IMG/VR virus record: IMGVR_UViG_3300043675_000007
Location: 1-64,000 of that record
Strand: one strand, 5' to 3'
DNA length: 64,000 nt
Source: a virus
Part shown: positions 9,563 to 19,114 of the stretch, piece by piece
How positions within the stretch are numbered: the first letter of the stretch is position 1
How the letters are laid out: every line of letters starts with the position of its first letter
Made by a program: the position numbers and the translations under genes
Notes under the pieces: generated by a model
Told to the model about the DNA's origin: nothing
Databases searched by the model: none
What the model saw: only the letters and a program-made list of their open reading frames with translations

Positions 9563-10012
9563 CTAGGGCGGGGCGGGCGCGCTTAACATGCCAGGGACTG
9601 GCAAGCTATAGGGGTTTTCGTGCGCGTCCAAGTGTGTCCAGGTAATCCCGACGACGAGCGGCATCCACATCTTGCCGGCATTCGCCTTCAAAGTGGCGAG
9701 ATCTTCGGTGCTGAAATTGGCCGAGCCGCCGGCGGGCACTGCGTTGATCTTCATGGCCAACTGGTAGGCCTTGAATTTGTCTTTCGCTTCCGGGTTGTGC
9801 CCCTGTTCGACGAAGAGAGCGGAGCGGATGAGGACGCTTCGAAGCGTAAATCCTTCCGGGTCCTCTTTGTCGGTGATGGGTTGCCCTTTCAGGTCCACGA
9901 ACGGCACATCGAGAAGGATTTTCATAGGGGCTGGGACTGTACCCGCGCGCTTGCTGGGTTTCAAGGCATCGTCGCTTAAGACACGCAGGATGCTGCGCTT
10001 AAGGTCCAGCAT
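9563..10012 (-). CDS. Unrecognised phage protein downstream of the tail fibre
   Basis: 149 residues from an ATG at 10012, 2 bp after the TAA of the fibre gene, with GGGCGG upstream; a start at 10027 is also possible. The sequence is soluble and mixed alpha/beta. The segment ALFVEQGHNPEAKDKFKAYQ resembles small regulators or chaperones of phage assembly that carry a helical centre, but I do not recognise the family. Its last codons contain dyad element a. Confidence 0.65.
   Translation of the reverse strand: MLDLKRSILRVLSDDALKPSKRAGTVPAPMKILLDVPFVDLKGQPITDKEDPEGFTLRSVLIRSALFVEQGHNPEAKDKFKAYQLAMKINAVPAGGSANFSTEDLATLKANAGKMWMPLVVGITWTHLDAHENPYSLPVPGMLSAPAPP
9589..9603. promoter_or_regulatory. 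Dyad element a: TGCCAG-GGA-CTGGCA
   Basis: Perfect 6-3-6 inverted repeat lying in the last codons of the preceding gene, 80 bp upstream of the sulfotransferase-like gene start. Flanked by TATAG. One of six copies in the window; see findings. Confidence 0.6.
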
Positions 10013-10014
10013 CG

Positions 10015-11871
10015 TTATACCGCCCATTTGGCGAAGAGGTAATTCTCAACGTTGGTAATCTCGGTGCCTGAGAGCACGCGCTGGTACATGATGATTTCAG
10101 CGATGGAATGCGCTAACAAGATACCGCCGCTGATGGTCTGATCGGCACCAATCCAGGTGAGCGGCGTGGTGCCGGCGCCGGTCGCTCCCGTGCCGCTGCC
10201 GGCGGCCGTGCGGGCTTGGCGGAAGGCGAAATTCCCGGAGGCACCGGCGTATGTCGCATTTGCTTGAAAGGCGACCCCGTTGGTCCATGTCGCGGTGGAT
10301 GAGCCGATCACTGCGGTACCAGTTTTGGTGAGCCCTACCTTAGCGACGCTCGCCGCGCTGTTCATATAGAAGGCAAGGCCGCCATTGCCATTTGACCCAA
10401 TGATGGCCATGGCCGAGGCGGTCACCGCCGTATTCGGCCGCACTACCACGAAGAAAGTCACGTTGCCTGCCGTCAGATTGATTGGGTCCTTGATGACCGG
10501 AATCGCAGGACTGACAGCTGCAATCTTTATGATGTTGAGGCCATTAAGCGGCGTCGCATCGATCGTTGACATACCCGTTACGCTTGTCGCATTCGAGGCG
10601 AGCACGCCGGTTATCCATGGGGTTGATTGCTGGAAGAGCTGAACGATGGCGCCTGAGCTGCCCAATATGTTGCTCGAAGTCCACCAGAGCACCAGATCCG
10701 CAATGGTGCCCGGGACGGCTGCGCTGGCCCCGGAGATCGTGAGTGTTGCGTTGGGCGTTGAACCACCGACTACCGCCCCAGTCACCGTCAGCGATGTTGT
10801 ACCGGCAACAGTGTGAGTGCCATCGGTGACGGTGAGGGAACTACCGGCAGATCCTGCATTGATCACCAACTGGCCGGCTGGGTTGGTCGTGAAGTTGACC
10901 GCGGTTCCGGGCGCGAGACTCGCGGCAGTCAGGACGTTATCGCCATTCCACGTGAAGGAGTTGGACGACACATTCACCGCATCGGCGATTTCGCCGATCC
11001 TGGTTACGCACAGCCAGTTCTCCCCGTCCGCGCCATCATCCGACACGGTGGAGAAGATCAGCTGCCCGGGTTCGGCGTGCATGCGCCAAGTGCCCTCGTC
11101 TGGGGTGTCATCGGTATTGCGGATGCGCCACTCAGGTTCGGCACCCGACTGCTCGAAGTTGCCGGCAAGCGTGATATCGGCGTTCGAAACGATTCCTGCG
11201 GCGAAGGTTTGCAGCAGTGGCCAGGTGTTGGCCGCCGCGAGCATCACGTACTGCGGATGATCATTCGCAACAATGGCGGGGTTCGCCACCGTGAAATGCA
11301 GGCCCTCAAGTTTGCTGTGGTCTAACTGCGTCGCATCGACCGCGATCGCGCCGCCCGAGAGTTTGATGCCACCACCAGCGGCCGGTATTGCCCAGGCGAA
11401 GGCATGGCCCGCCTCATTCCACATGACAAGTGCATTCTGGCCGGGGTCAGATAGTCCTAAGCCGGCATTCGGGTCCGGCATGGCCGTCCAGAAACCGGTG
11501 TGGAACATGATGACATCGCCCTCGACGGGAGCGGCAAAGCTCGCAGGATTGGTCTGCGCTATCTCGCCAAACTGAAGCTGCCCGAAGGCAGCGTTATTAT
11601 CCGATACCGCTATGAGCACTTGGCCGGCCAAGAGCCCTGGACCTACCGAGACTTGCGGGCCTAGCCCACCGGTGGTAGCGATCAGGACCGGCGCGGTGAC
11701 ATTGCCACCTTTGCCGCCGGCCATCTGCAGCTCCGCGATGGCAACATTCGCCTGGTTGACCGCGCTGATCGTTTGCTGGAGCGATTGGACAAGCTGATTG
11801 CCCTTCGCCATTTCCCAGTTCTGTTGGAACTGGATATCGAGGCTTCCAACGCGCGTGACTTTGGAGGCCAT
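10015..11871 (-). CDS. Tail fibre / appendage protein with C-terminal LamG-like domain
   Basis: 618 residues. Residues 1-55 are helical (QFQQNWEMAKGNQLVQSLQQ), likely a trimerising stem or virion attachment. The middle is rich in Ala, Gly, Thr and Ser with repeated beta-strand patterns (TLTISGASAAVPGTIADLVL). The C-terminal about 200 residues look like a concanavalin/LamG lectin: SIAEIIMYQRVLSGTEI then NVENYLFAKW is the typical ending of such domains. It lies in a run of fibre and hub genes. Receptor or polysaccharide binding is inferred. Confidence 0.75.
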   Translation of the reverse strand: MASKVTRVGSLDIQFQQNWEMAKGNQLVQSLQQTISAVNQANVAIAELQMAGGKGGNVTAPVLIATTGGLGPQVSVGPGLLAGQVLIAVSDNNAAFGQLQFGEIAQTNPASFAAPVEGDVIMFHTGFWTAMPDPNAGLGLSDPGQNALVMWNEAGHAFAWAIPAAGGGIKLSGGAIAVDATQLDHSKLEGLHFTVANPAIVANDHPQYVMLAAANTWPLLQTFAAGIVSNADITLAGNFEQSGAEPEWRIRNTDDTPDEGTWRMHAEPGQLIFSTVSDDGADGENWLCVTRIGEIADAVNVSSNSFTWNGDNVLTAASLAPGTAVNFTTNPAGQLVINAGSAGSSLTVTDGTHTVAGTTSLTVTGAVVGGSTPNATLTISGASAAVPGTIADLVLWWTSSNILGSSGAIVQLFQQSTPWITGVLASNATSVTGMSTIDATPLNGLNIIKIAAVSPAIPVIKDPINLTAGNVTFFVVVRPNTAVTASAMAIIGSNGNGGLAFYMNSAASVAKVGLTKTGTAVIGSSTATWTNGVAFQANATYAGASGNFAFRQARTAAGSGTGATGAGTTPLTWIGADQTISGGILLAHSIAEIIMYQRVLSGTEITNVENYLFAKWAV

Positions 11872-11874
11872 CGG

Positions 11875-14010
11875 CTATCTCTTCGCGTAGGGCGTCGCCA
11901 ACCCCTGCCAGATACCCATCCTAAAGCTACACCCGGGCGAGGGCGCGCCGGCATTGGTGAAGTTATCGAAGCGAATCACGATCTGCGAGCCGTGGGCATC
12001 GATGTCGACCTGGCCGGTCGCGAAAGTAAATGGCACGGGGCCCGCGACCACATAGGAGGCATCCTGCGGGCGGTCTTTCGTTTTCAAGTAGATATTCATC
12101 GTGCCGGTGAAGTAAGCCCAGTCGGGCAGCATCGAGAGCACGCGCAGGTGGCTGTCCGAGCCGCCGATAGCAAAGCGCGCATCCGAGCCGCCCATGGTGT
12201 ATTCGCTTTTCGCCCCGCCCGTGGTGATGTCCAATGACTCCATGAAGAAGGGGATGGCGCTCGTGCCGGCGAGCTCCACCGCATCCTTGCCCACTTCATG
12301 CTGATACAGAAACCCCGCATTCACCCCATAGGGCTTCAATCCCATCGCCGGTGCCATGCCCTTGGCGCAGGTGCGATTCCACGCGCCGTAGTACCAGACC
12401 CCGTCCTCCCAGTTGTAGGAGACGTACCGATCATTGCCGATGAAGGTCGCGGCCGCGCTGACAGCGCCAACCATGGGGAGTGACCAGGTTGCACTCGTCG
12501 CCCCCGCGGTCAATTGCACCGGACGGCTCTCCTGATCGGAGAACTGCAAGTCATAGAGGCCGGTGGCGCCACCCCACGGCGCATTAAGCGTGGCCGACAC
12601 CGCTCCTTGCGCAATGCCGGCGGTAAAGGCCACGGTGAAGGCACCGCCGATGGACTGGTAGAGCCAGGTGATTTCGGTCTTCGGCTCGAAGGTGTAGCAG
12701 ACCACACCTTCGGCCTGCGCGCGATTTAAGCTAAAGGGATTGTTTGGATCAAAGACCGTCGGCCACACATCGCAGGCGAGTAGGTTCAAGGTACCCGAGT
12801 AATTGTAGAAGTTGTCAAACCCCATGCAGTAGGCGACCCCATCGACGTCCTCCGCCGCATTGGGGCCAACAATCGCCATCTGGCCGGCCGGGACAAAGTC
12901 ATAGATGTCCGTGCCACCAACGAAGACCATGCGGTACAGCGTGGTGTCGGTCCAAATGAGGTTCTGCCCCTTGGTCTTGCACCCCGTAACGATCCTCGAG
13001 CCGGCCGTGAGCTGGTAGTCGCCGGCGGTATTCACCGCAGTGGGAAACCAATCGGTGATGTCATCAAGTGAGCACCAGCGCACGAGCATTGCATCGAAGT
13101 TCGAAGTCACATCGGTGCATCCCAATGCGATGACCACGCGCTGCGCGGCATCGACGATTACTCGCTGTACCCCCTGCGGCGCATTGATGATGATCTGCGC
13201 GCGGGTATTCGGACCTGACACACGCTCCCAGATGTAAATCTCGCCGTCGGACTCCGAGGCGATCAAATCCTGTCCAAAGTTATCGAGTGACCAATTGCGC
13301 ATGCGCGCAAAGACCCCGGTGCCGGCCGCGCGTGGCGTGCCATAGGTCCCGGTCCCATAGGTGCCGGTGCCATAGCCGAGCAATTGCCCGTTCGCGCCCA
13401 AGCCTGTGTAAATCTCATAGGCGATGGAGAAGTTGCCCCCGCCGGTGGCTCCGCTTGTCGCGGCGGACGCGGCGGTGATGTTGTAGGTATTCGGGTCGAG
13501 CACCGTCACCTCAAAACTGCCCGACAGCGTCAGGCCGCCGACGGCCGTGGCACCTGAGAGGTCGACGAAGTCCCCAGTATTTGCTTTGTGCCCCACATCG
13601 GTGATGAGCACGATCTTCGAGGCGTTCGTGGTCGTGATCGCATTCGTGACGTTCGAAGTCGCGCGAATCGGGGTGATGTCGTACAGCACCCCGTTGTTGA
13701 CCACATAGAGTTTTAAGTGCGTGCCGATCGCTATCCAGAATTGCCCGTCGATCGAGGCCCAGTCCTTCAATCCTCGAGCGATGCCGGCATAGGTGGCTGC
13801 TGCGCCTGCGGCAGGGTCAACGAGGGCCTGGAATTGCCAGCCGCCTTGCATCTCGGCCAACAGCTTATGCCAGCGGACCCAGGTTGAATCCTTCCAGCGG
13901 TCCCAGTTCATATAGTTGAGGCGCGTCTTCGCCCCGCGGCCCGTGGTGTTGGTGAGCACACCAGGGCCTAAGGGAATGGAGACGTACTGCGCTTTGCGCG
14001 GGCCTGCCAT
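11875..14010 (-). CDS. Tail-hub / nozzle-like structural protein (P22 gp10-like organisation)
   Basis: 711 residues. It opens with VSIPLGPGVLTNTTGRGAKT and contains a long run of beta repeats (GQFWIAIGTHLKLYVV, YGTGTYGTGTYGTPR, DNFGQDLIASESDGEIYIW) typical of podovirus tail stabilisation or nozzle proteins that form a beta-propeller ring. Around residues 470-525 a separate about 50-residue beta module is inserted (GLYDLQFSDQESRPV), also found in two other proteins here. The C-terminus has FATGQVDIDAHGSQIVIRFD. Position next to the fibres and adaptor agrees. The exact family name is uncertain. Confidence 0.7.
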   Translation of the reverse strand: MAGPRKAQYVSIPLGPGVLTNTTGRGAKTRLNYMNWDRWKDSTWVRWHKLLAEMQGGWQFQALVDPAAGAAATYAGIARGLKDWASIDGQFWIAIGTHLKLYVVNNGVLYDITPIRATSNVTNAITTTNASKIVLITDVGHKANTGDFVDLSGATAVGGLTLSGSFEVTVLDPNTYNITAASAATSGATGGGNFSIAYEIYTGLGANGQLLGYGTGTYGTGTYGTPRAAGTGVFARMRNWSLDNFGQDLIASESDGEIYIWERVSGPNTRAQIIINAPQGVQRVIVDAAQRVVIALGCTDVTSNFDAMLVRWCSLDDITDWFPTAVNTAGDYQLTAGSRIVTGCKTKGQNLIWTDTTLYRMVFVGGTDIYDFVPAGQMAIVGPNAAEDVDGVAYCMGFDNFYNYSGTLNLLACDVWPTVFDPNNPFSLNRAQAEGVVCYTFEPKTEITWLYQSIGGAFTVAFTAGIAQGAVSATLNAPWGGATGLYDLQFSDQESRPVQLTAGATSATWSLPMVGAVSAAATFIGNDRYVSYNWEDGVWYYGAWNRTCAKGMAPAMGLKPYGVNAGFLYQHEVGKDAVELAGTSAIPFFMESLDITTGGAKSEYTMGGSDARFAIGGSDSHLRVLSMLPDWAYFTGTMNIYLKTKDRPQDASYVVAGPVPFTFATGQVDIDAHGSQIVIRFDNFTNAGAPSPGCSFRMGIWQGLATPYAKR

Positions 14011-15668
14011 CAGCTGACGACGCCCTTGACATTGGGTCCGCTCGAACCGGAGACGAACACTGCGGTGCCGCCGGAGAGCTCGATCGCCTTGCCCGCTGCG
14101 CCGCCATTGGAGAAGGCACCGAAGTGTCCTGCGTGCGTCGTCCCAGGATTCGTGCCGTTCGCACCCACTGCACCAAAGTCGCCGCCAGGTTGCGCCGTGC
14201 CGATGCTGCCCGTGCCGTTATTGGTACCGGTGCCAGCGGCGCCGAAGGTGCCATTGGGGCCCGTCGAGGCATCGCCGCCATCCTGCGCAATGACACTGCC
14301 GCCGCCGATGAAGACGCCGCGTCCGCCGCGTCCGCCGCGACCGCCGCCTGCGCCGCCACCGCCGCCACCGCCGTTGCCAAGACCGTTGCTGCCGCCACCG
14401 CCATCGTCCGCGCCGGATGCGCCTCCTCCACCGCCGCCGCCCCAAATGAAGCCACCGGCATTGGTGATGTTGAAGGTCGATCCGGACCCAGGGCCCAAGA
14501 TGGCTTTGCCGCCGGGCTTACCCAGCGAGGCAGAGAGCACCGTGGCGCCGGAACCGGGAAAGCTCGCCACCGCCCCATCGCCGCCATCACCGCCCTTGCC
14601 GATGATGTAGCCCAAGTTGATCAGGTTGATCGTGCAGCCGGAGATAAGACCCGAGAGGTCGATCGCTGGCGTGAGGGGATTGGAAGCCTCAACGATTACG
14701 CCTTGTGCTACCAGAATGTTGATCGTCGCCGGAGCCCCCAACGTTCCAACAATGGCCTTTAAATTCCAGTCGAGGCAGTTGCTCGCGATGGTGATCGGCA
14801 GCGTGGTGCCGGAGCCTGCGTTTAAGTTTCCAGTCTGGCTCACCAGCCACTTATTGAGCGCGGCGTTGTAGAGCAGGCTGAATTTGTCCACCGCGCCTGG
14901 ACCTGTGCCGAGCACCGGGTTGACGCCGTTCTGAAACAGGAACACCGCATTCCACGTGAGCAGGCGCGAGCCCGTGCCGTCCTGAACCACGAGCAAGTCG
15001 ATCTTCATGCCATCGTGCACATTCGCGGGCGCACCCATCACGCGATTGCCGGTCAGGGTGAGGCTCTGGCTGTTGCCCAGGTTGCAGTCGATGATCGTCG
15101 TCGGCAGCTCGGTCGCATTCTGAAAGGGGAAGCTCGTCGGGATACTGATCGAGTTCAAGACGATCGTATTGGCGATGACTTCCGCACCGGTGCGGGACTG
15201 GCGCACCCAGTTGGCCGCAGGGATGCCATTCAAGGAAGTGGCGCTCGAGGCGGCCGCCACCACCGCGAAGCAGTTGGTGCCATCGCACCAGATCAGGCGA
15301 ATCTCGCCGGTCTGCACCGTCGTGGTCGACGTTGAACCCGAGTAGGTGAACTGCAGCGGCTGGCCGGTCTGATTGTTGATGAGATACATCTTCCCCGGCA
15401 CGCTCGAGGGCACGGTCACGACAACAGTCCCCAAGGGCGGCGTGCCGACAAAGAGCAAGGAGAAAAACCTTGAGGTCGACGCGGCGCCTGGCGATAAAGC
15501 GGGCAGGGAGAAAGTCGTCGCACTGCCGATGTTGATCGCGGTCCAGCCGGTGATCGAGGTATCGAGCAGGTTCAGCGCATCGGAATTGAGCGTCGCTCCC
15601 CATGTGTTGTTGTACGCGCCGGTCGCTGGCAGGCGCACTTGCAGGAAAGTCGTGAATGAATCAGCCAT
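14010..15668 (-). CDS. Tail fibre protein with glycine-rich C-terminal domain
   Basis: 552 residues. The N-terminus (FLQVRLPATGAYNNTWGATL) is a common fibre/virion-attachment start; the middle is beta-rich. From about residue 355 it becomes extremely glycine-rich (GYIIGKGGDGGDG, then runs of up to eight Gly between 400 and 460), ending in a shorter GGTAVFVSGSSGP segment. Poly-glycine C-termini of this sort form polyPro-II-type bundles in some phage adhesins and receptor-binding tips. The gene shares the base at 14010 with the hub gene start. Receptor binding is inferred. Confidence 0.7.
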   Translation of the reverse strand: MADSFTTFLQVRLPATGAYNNTWGATLNSDALNLLDTSITGWTAINIGSATTFSLPALSPGAASTSRFFSLLFVGTPPLGTVVVTVPSSVPGKMYLINNQTGQPLQFTYSGSTSTTTVQTGEIRLIWCDGTNCFAVVAAASSATSLNGIPAANWVRQSRTGAEVIANTIVLNSISIPTSFPFQNATELPTTIIDCNLGNSQSLTLTGNRVMGAPANVHDGMKIDLLVVQDGTGSRLLTWNAVFLFQNGVNPVLGTGPGAVDKFSLLYNAALNKWLVSQTGNLNAGSGTTLPITIASNCLDWNLKAIVGTLGAPATINILVAQGVIVEASNPLTPAIDLSGLISGCTINLINLGYIIGKGGDGGDGAVASFPGSGATVLSASLGKPGGKAILGPGSGSTFNITNAGGFIWGGGGGGGASGADDGGGGSNGLGNGGGGGGGAGGGRGGRGGRGVFIGGGSVIAQDGGDASTGPNGTFGAAGTGTNNGTGSIGTAQPGGDFGAVGANGTNPGTTHAGHFGAFSNGGAAGKAIELSGGTAVFVSGSSGPNVKGVVS

Positions 15669-15682
15669 GTGTTACCCCAATT

Positions 15683-16552
15683 TCAAGCCGGTGGACCAGC
15701 CGGCTGCGGCACGGAGGCCACGGGCTGGAGCGGACTGTAGACACCGGCTCGGGCGGCAATCGCGATTTCCCCTCGAGCAGAAGGCAGGAGCTCTTGCTGG
15801 TACTTGGTCTTCATATCAGCGTACCGATCGTCAGCTTTTAAGAACTGTTCCGACTCCATCAAGCAGGCGGCAAAGAGCACATCGCCCAAGTTATCCCCAA
15901 AATAGGTGTTCTGAGCGACGACGATCGATTGCGGCCTTTGGATGTAGCGGCGCTTGATAAAGGACGTGTTGGCATCCGCGGCCGGCGCAGTTATCCACTG
16001 ACTTGTCCCCTGATCTGCGAAGTAGTACGGCTTGCCGGGCGCGGCCGCTTGGTAGTTCTGAATGAACTCCCAGGAGCGTTTGACCATGAGCTTTGGGACA
16101 CCGTTATAGATGCTCCAGAGGTTGCGCTCGGCCACGAACAGCGGATTGATGACGGCATTGGCGGTCGCCCCATTGGCCATCGGTAGCGGCCAGGTCGCTG
16201 TCATTTGCGTGTTGGTGAGGGTGACCGCCTGGATCTCATTGTCCGAGAAGGTGACGACGTACACCCCGGTCGTGCCGGTGAACGCGGCGCTAAGCGTCGC
16301 ACTGACGGCCGCCGGCGGTACGGGTGCAGTGAAGCTGATCGGCTGGCTGCCGTTCGGTTTCGCGATCGTGTTCTGTCCGGGCGTGACGGCCACCTGATCG
16401 GTCACATCGAATATCTCCAGGTCCATGTCACGGATCAGGCGCAGCTCTCCCATAAAGATCATGCGATTGATGTTAGTCAGGTACAGACCGCTCGATTTGA
16501 GTGGCCAGTCCTGCATCGCCTGGAATAACTGCTTGTAGCTGAAGCCTTGCAT
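15683..16552 (-). CDS. Phage adaptor (head-tail connector) protein with inserted beta module
   Basis: 289 residues from an ATG at 16552 that overlaps the upstream TAA as TAATG and has GAGGTCC before it. The body (MGELRLIRDMDLEIFDVTDQ, LGDVLFAACLMESEQFLKAD) matches the podovirus adaptor family, whose members join portal to tail. Between residues about 85 and 135 the beta module (GVYVVTFSDNEIQAVTL) interrupts the family fold. C-terminal residues are Pro-rich. A second adaptor-like gene lies at 19600-20322, which is unusual and may mean one is a tail tubular component. Confidence 0.7.
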   Translation of the reverse strand: MQGFSYKQLFQAMQDWPLKSSGLYLTNINRMIFMGELRLIRDMDLEIFDVTDQVAVTPGQNTIAKPNGSQPISFTAPVPPAAVSATLSAAFTGTTGVYVVTFSDNEIQAVTLTNTQMTATWPLPMANGATANAVINPLFVAERNLWSIYNGVPKLMVKRSWEFIQNYQAAAPGKPYYFADQGTSQWITAPAADANTSFIKRRYIQRPQSIVVAQNTYFGDNLGDVLFAACLMESEQFLKADDRYADMKTKYQQELLPSARGEIAIAARAGVYSPLQPVASVPQPAGPPA

Positions 16553-17469
16553 TAGACGGGACCTCGGACCCATGACTGGCGAACGGTGAGGGTGAGGGCG
16601 TGCGTGCTGTCCTTTGGAATCGGGTTATTGAGCCCGACCTGAATTTGCCCCATGGCCCCATTCGTCTGACCGCACGTGCAAAGAAGCGATGAGATGCCGC
16701 TGAAGTTGGCCGATGCACCGCCCCAGACCGAGCTTCGATCGATATGCAGGCTCCCAGGCGTGTAGGCGACGTCCGAGCCAGAGTCCTCGACCGCGGAAGT
16801 GCCTGTGGGTGCGCTCGTGAGCGCCCCAATCGCTCCGTGGAAGGCCGTTATCTGAGCACCGCCTGCGATATCGCCTAATTGCGCTGGCGCCCAGTTACCG
16901 GCGCCGGCGTTCGCTGCGCGTACGGTGTAGTTATAGCTCACGCCACCTAATGTCACAGAGCCGGTGGTATCGGCAAGCGGCGGATAGATGCGAAATTCGT
17001 AGAAAACAGTGAGCGATTCGCCTGCAGTCACTGCCACGGTGGTCGGATTGCCGTTGCCATCCTTGATGAGGGCGCGGCTAAATAGTGCCGTGGGCGATAA
17101 GCCCACCCCCACCTCGGCAAGCACGCCGGTCGCGACCCCTACCGGGTAAAAGTAGGTGTTGATGCGACTGCCGTAGTAAGGACTCACGCCAAGCACGGAT
17201 GAGGTGCTCCCGATGATATCGGTGCTCGAGGCGATGAGTGCGGCGAGCTGCGTATCAGTATTCGCTGGCGCTGTGTTTCCACTACCGACACTGCACCCAG
17301 ACAGCCACGTCGCCGTCGTGCCGATCTGATCCAAACCCCCGTTGGTGATGAGGTTTTCAAACCAATCGGCAAGAACTCGCTCGGTGGTGCCGTCGGCGGC
17401 GGTGGCCACGAGCTTGAAGAAACCGGCGACTCGCAGTTTGACGTCTATCTGCATGGGTGGGGCTCTCAT
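16552..17469 (-). CDS. Unrecognised beta-rich virion protein
   Basis: 305 residues from an ATG at 17469 that overlaps the upstream stop as ATGA. It begins MQIDVKLRVAGFFKLVATA after a short leader and continues as alternating beta strands and Gly/Ser/Thr loops (WFENLITNGGLDQIGTTATW, LTVFYEFRIYPPLADTTGSV). Proteins starting this way are often neck or fibre-linked structural proteins; I do not recognise a specific family. The surrounding genes are tail fibre, lectin and adaptor proteins. Confidence 0.65.
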   Translation of the reverse strand: MRAPPMQIDVKLRVAGFFKLVATAADGTTERVLADWFENLITNGGLDQIGTTATWLSGCSVGSGNTAPANTDTQLAALIASSTDIIGSTSSVLGVSPYYGSRINTYFYPVGVATGVLAEVGVGLSPTALFSRALIKDGNGNPTTVAVTAGESLTVFYEFRIYPPLADTTGSVTLGGVSYNYTVRAANAGAGNWAPAQLGDIAGGAQITAFHGAIGALTSAPTGTSAVEDSGSDVAYTPGSLHIDRSSVWGGASANFSGISSLLCTCGQTNGAMGQIQVGLNNPIPKDSTHALTLTVRQSWVRGPV

Positions 17470-18323
17470 GAGTTGGGGAAGGGGCCGATGGGGGTGTAAT
17501 TGGAGGTGTAACGGGCTTCTTTGCTCACACGCCACTCATCGAACTTGTTACCAACCTGGCTGTTGGTAAAGAAGCCCGCGCCAATCTTCAAGAAGCCGCC
17601 CGGCCACTTGATCTTGTTGTGATCGACCACACCGGCGAAGGCTTGGCCAACGCCATTTAAGAATAAGAAGAACTGGCCGGCCGAACGTACGAGCGCCACT
17701 GCCGCCCAAGTGTTATTCGCGATCGGAACTGCGGTGGCGCCCGCTGCAATGGTATCGGTCAGCACGATCTGGGCTTGAAGTTCGCCGCCGAGACTCGACG
17801 TCGTGTAAAGCATCAGGCCGCCATCGAGGTATCCGCTGCCGGAACCGATCTCAAAGAGCACCTGACTGGCCAGCGACTGTTGAACATTGATCCAGCCCTC
17901 GATGGTGAAATCCGTGTCACTCAAATCAAGCACCCCGCCTGCGTTACAGGGGGTTTGGACATTATCGGTGTTGGTGCCGATAAGTAGCGCGCCGGTACCA
18001 AATTCAGGGGCGGAAGTGGTCACCGCCGCCGTGCCGTGCGCGGTCACGGGCAGGTTATTCGATGAGGAATCCGGAAACGCGGTCGAGCCGTTCGTGCCGT
18101 CCATGTGCAGCAACAGCAGAACGTTGGCAAAGTCCGGGTCGATTGCCGTCAAGGTGCCACCGAGGAAATCGTTGCCGGTCTGGATGTCCTCGACGCTGTT
18201 GCCGGTCGGCGGCGAGAAAGCGCTGGTGTTACCACCCAAAAAGTCAGCACCCGCCTGCACGCTCGATAGGCCATTCACCTTCGGGAAGGTGATCGAGACG
18301 ATATTGGAATTGGCGCTACCCAT
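17466..18323 (-). CDS. LamG/concanavalin-like lectin-domain tail protein
   Basis: 285 residues from an ATG at 18323 (8 bp overlap with the upstream stop). Two N-terminal near-repeats (VQAGADFLGGNTSAFSP and IQTGNDFLGGTLTAIDP) precede a LamG-type domain: LLLHMDGTNGSTAFPDSS, DFTIEGWINVQQSLASQVLF, and DEWRVSKEARYTSNYTPIGP at the end, all classic landmarks. Likely a carbohydrate-binding virion appendage. Ligand unknown. Confidence 0.8.
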   Translation of the reverse strand: MGSANSNIVSITFPKVNGLSSVQAGADFLGGNTSAFSPPTGNSVEDIQTGNDFLGGTLTAIDPDFANVLLLLHMDGTNGSTAFPDSSSNNLPVTAHGTAAVTTSAPEFGTGALLIGTNTDNVQTPCNAGGVLDLSDTDFTIEGWINVQQSLASQVLFEIGSGSGYLDGGLMLYTTSSLGGELQAQIVLTDTIAAGATAVPIANNTWAAVALVRSAGQFFLFLNGVGQAFAGVVDHNKIKWPGGFLKIGAGFFTNSQVGNKFDEWRVSKEARYTSNYTPIGPFPNS

Positions 18324-18858
18324 AGGTGTCGAAGAAGACCGCGTCATAGCCGGTCACTTGGTAGAACCAAGGGCCAAAGCCAGGGGGGGTGTCGGTGTAC
18401 GTTCTCGTCTCAATCGATAGCGCGCCAAATTCATCCGCCGTGTTCGCAAGGTTCGCCAACTGCGTCCAGACGAGGCCGTCGGGCGAGCGATTGACGAGGT
18501 AGCCGGCGGTCACCTGCGCGCCGCCGCTTCGGATTGGCCCATCTACATAGTTGCCGGTGTAGATATCTCCACTCACATCGCCATTGAAGCCAGACCAGGT
18601 GAGGGCAACGCTCACACCGACCACATTGGCCACGAGCACAGGCGGAGATATAAACACCGTGTCGACCGCTGGCTTGAACAGGGCCAGGGGGTCAGAGACC
18701 ACGGCCAAGCGCTCTTGCGGCTGCGGCGGGTCGTAGCAGCCCTGACATACCCGAATGTTCGGATAGTAGCCATCCATCACGAGTTCTTTGAGCAAATACC
18801 GCAGGCCGCAGCGCTGGCACAAACCCCAAGCGATAGAACCACGCGCGTACATCGGCAT
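18316..18858 (-). CDS. Virion-associated protein with N-terminal zinc ribbon and FN3-like domain
   Basis: 180 residues. The N-terminus has two CxxC knuckles (GLCQRCGLRYLL and RVCQGCYDPP) spaced about 26 residues, a zinc ribbon. Residues 70-180 look like a fibronectin type III-like sandwich (VSVALTWSGFNG, GYLVNRSPDGLVWTQLAN, WFYQVTGYDAVFF). Small zinc-ribbon plus beta-sandwich proteins occur in phage tail clusters. Role unproven. Confidence 0.7.
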   Translation of the reverse strand: MPMYARGSIAWGLCQRCGLRYLLKELVMDGYYPNIRVCQGCYDPPQPQERLAVVSDPLALFKPAVDTVFISPPVLVANVVGVSVALTWSGFNGDVSGDIYTGNYVDGPIRSGGAQVTAGYLVNRSPDGLVWTQLANLANTADEFGALSIETRTYTDTPPGFGPWFYQVTGYDAVFFDTYG

Positions 18859-18919
18859 CAGGATTTCTCCTGACTAGATCGGGCGTGGCCTATCGCTTGT
18901 GGCTTCAACGGACATCCTT

Positions 18920-19114
18920 CTACTTCGAACCGATACCTGGGAACTTCGCGTGCACCTTGCGCTTGATCACCGCCTGCTCGGCCGGGCTCGCGTAATGCGC
19001 CATCGAGAGAGCCGCCCGACCATGATTCTCGTCATTGAGCGGGTAACGACCGCCGGGCAAGGCAAACTCCTGGCTCGGCAGTTCCTTGCGCCGCTCGGTC
19101 GTGAGGCGCGTCAC
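18920..19114 (-). CDS. Small conserved phage structural-region protein
   Basis: 64 residues from a GTG at 19114 overlapping the upstream TGA as GTGA. The pattern LPSQEFALPGGRYPLND, AALSMAHYASPAEQ, IKRKVHAKFP is a common small phage protein found beside virion genes. The helical end is basic. No function known. Confidence 0.7.
   Translation of the reverse strand: MTRLTTERRKELPSQEFALPGGRYPLNDENHGRAALSMAHYASPAEQAVIKRKVHAKFPGIGSK

Noticed and set aside
14218-14445. Arg/Gly-rich frames antisense to the glycine-rich fibre gene
   Set aside because: They are products of GC-rich codon bias opposite a poly-glycine coding stretch; the minus-strand fibre frame explains the sequence.
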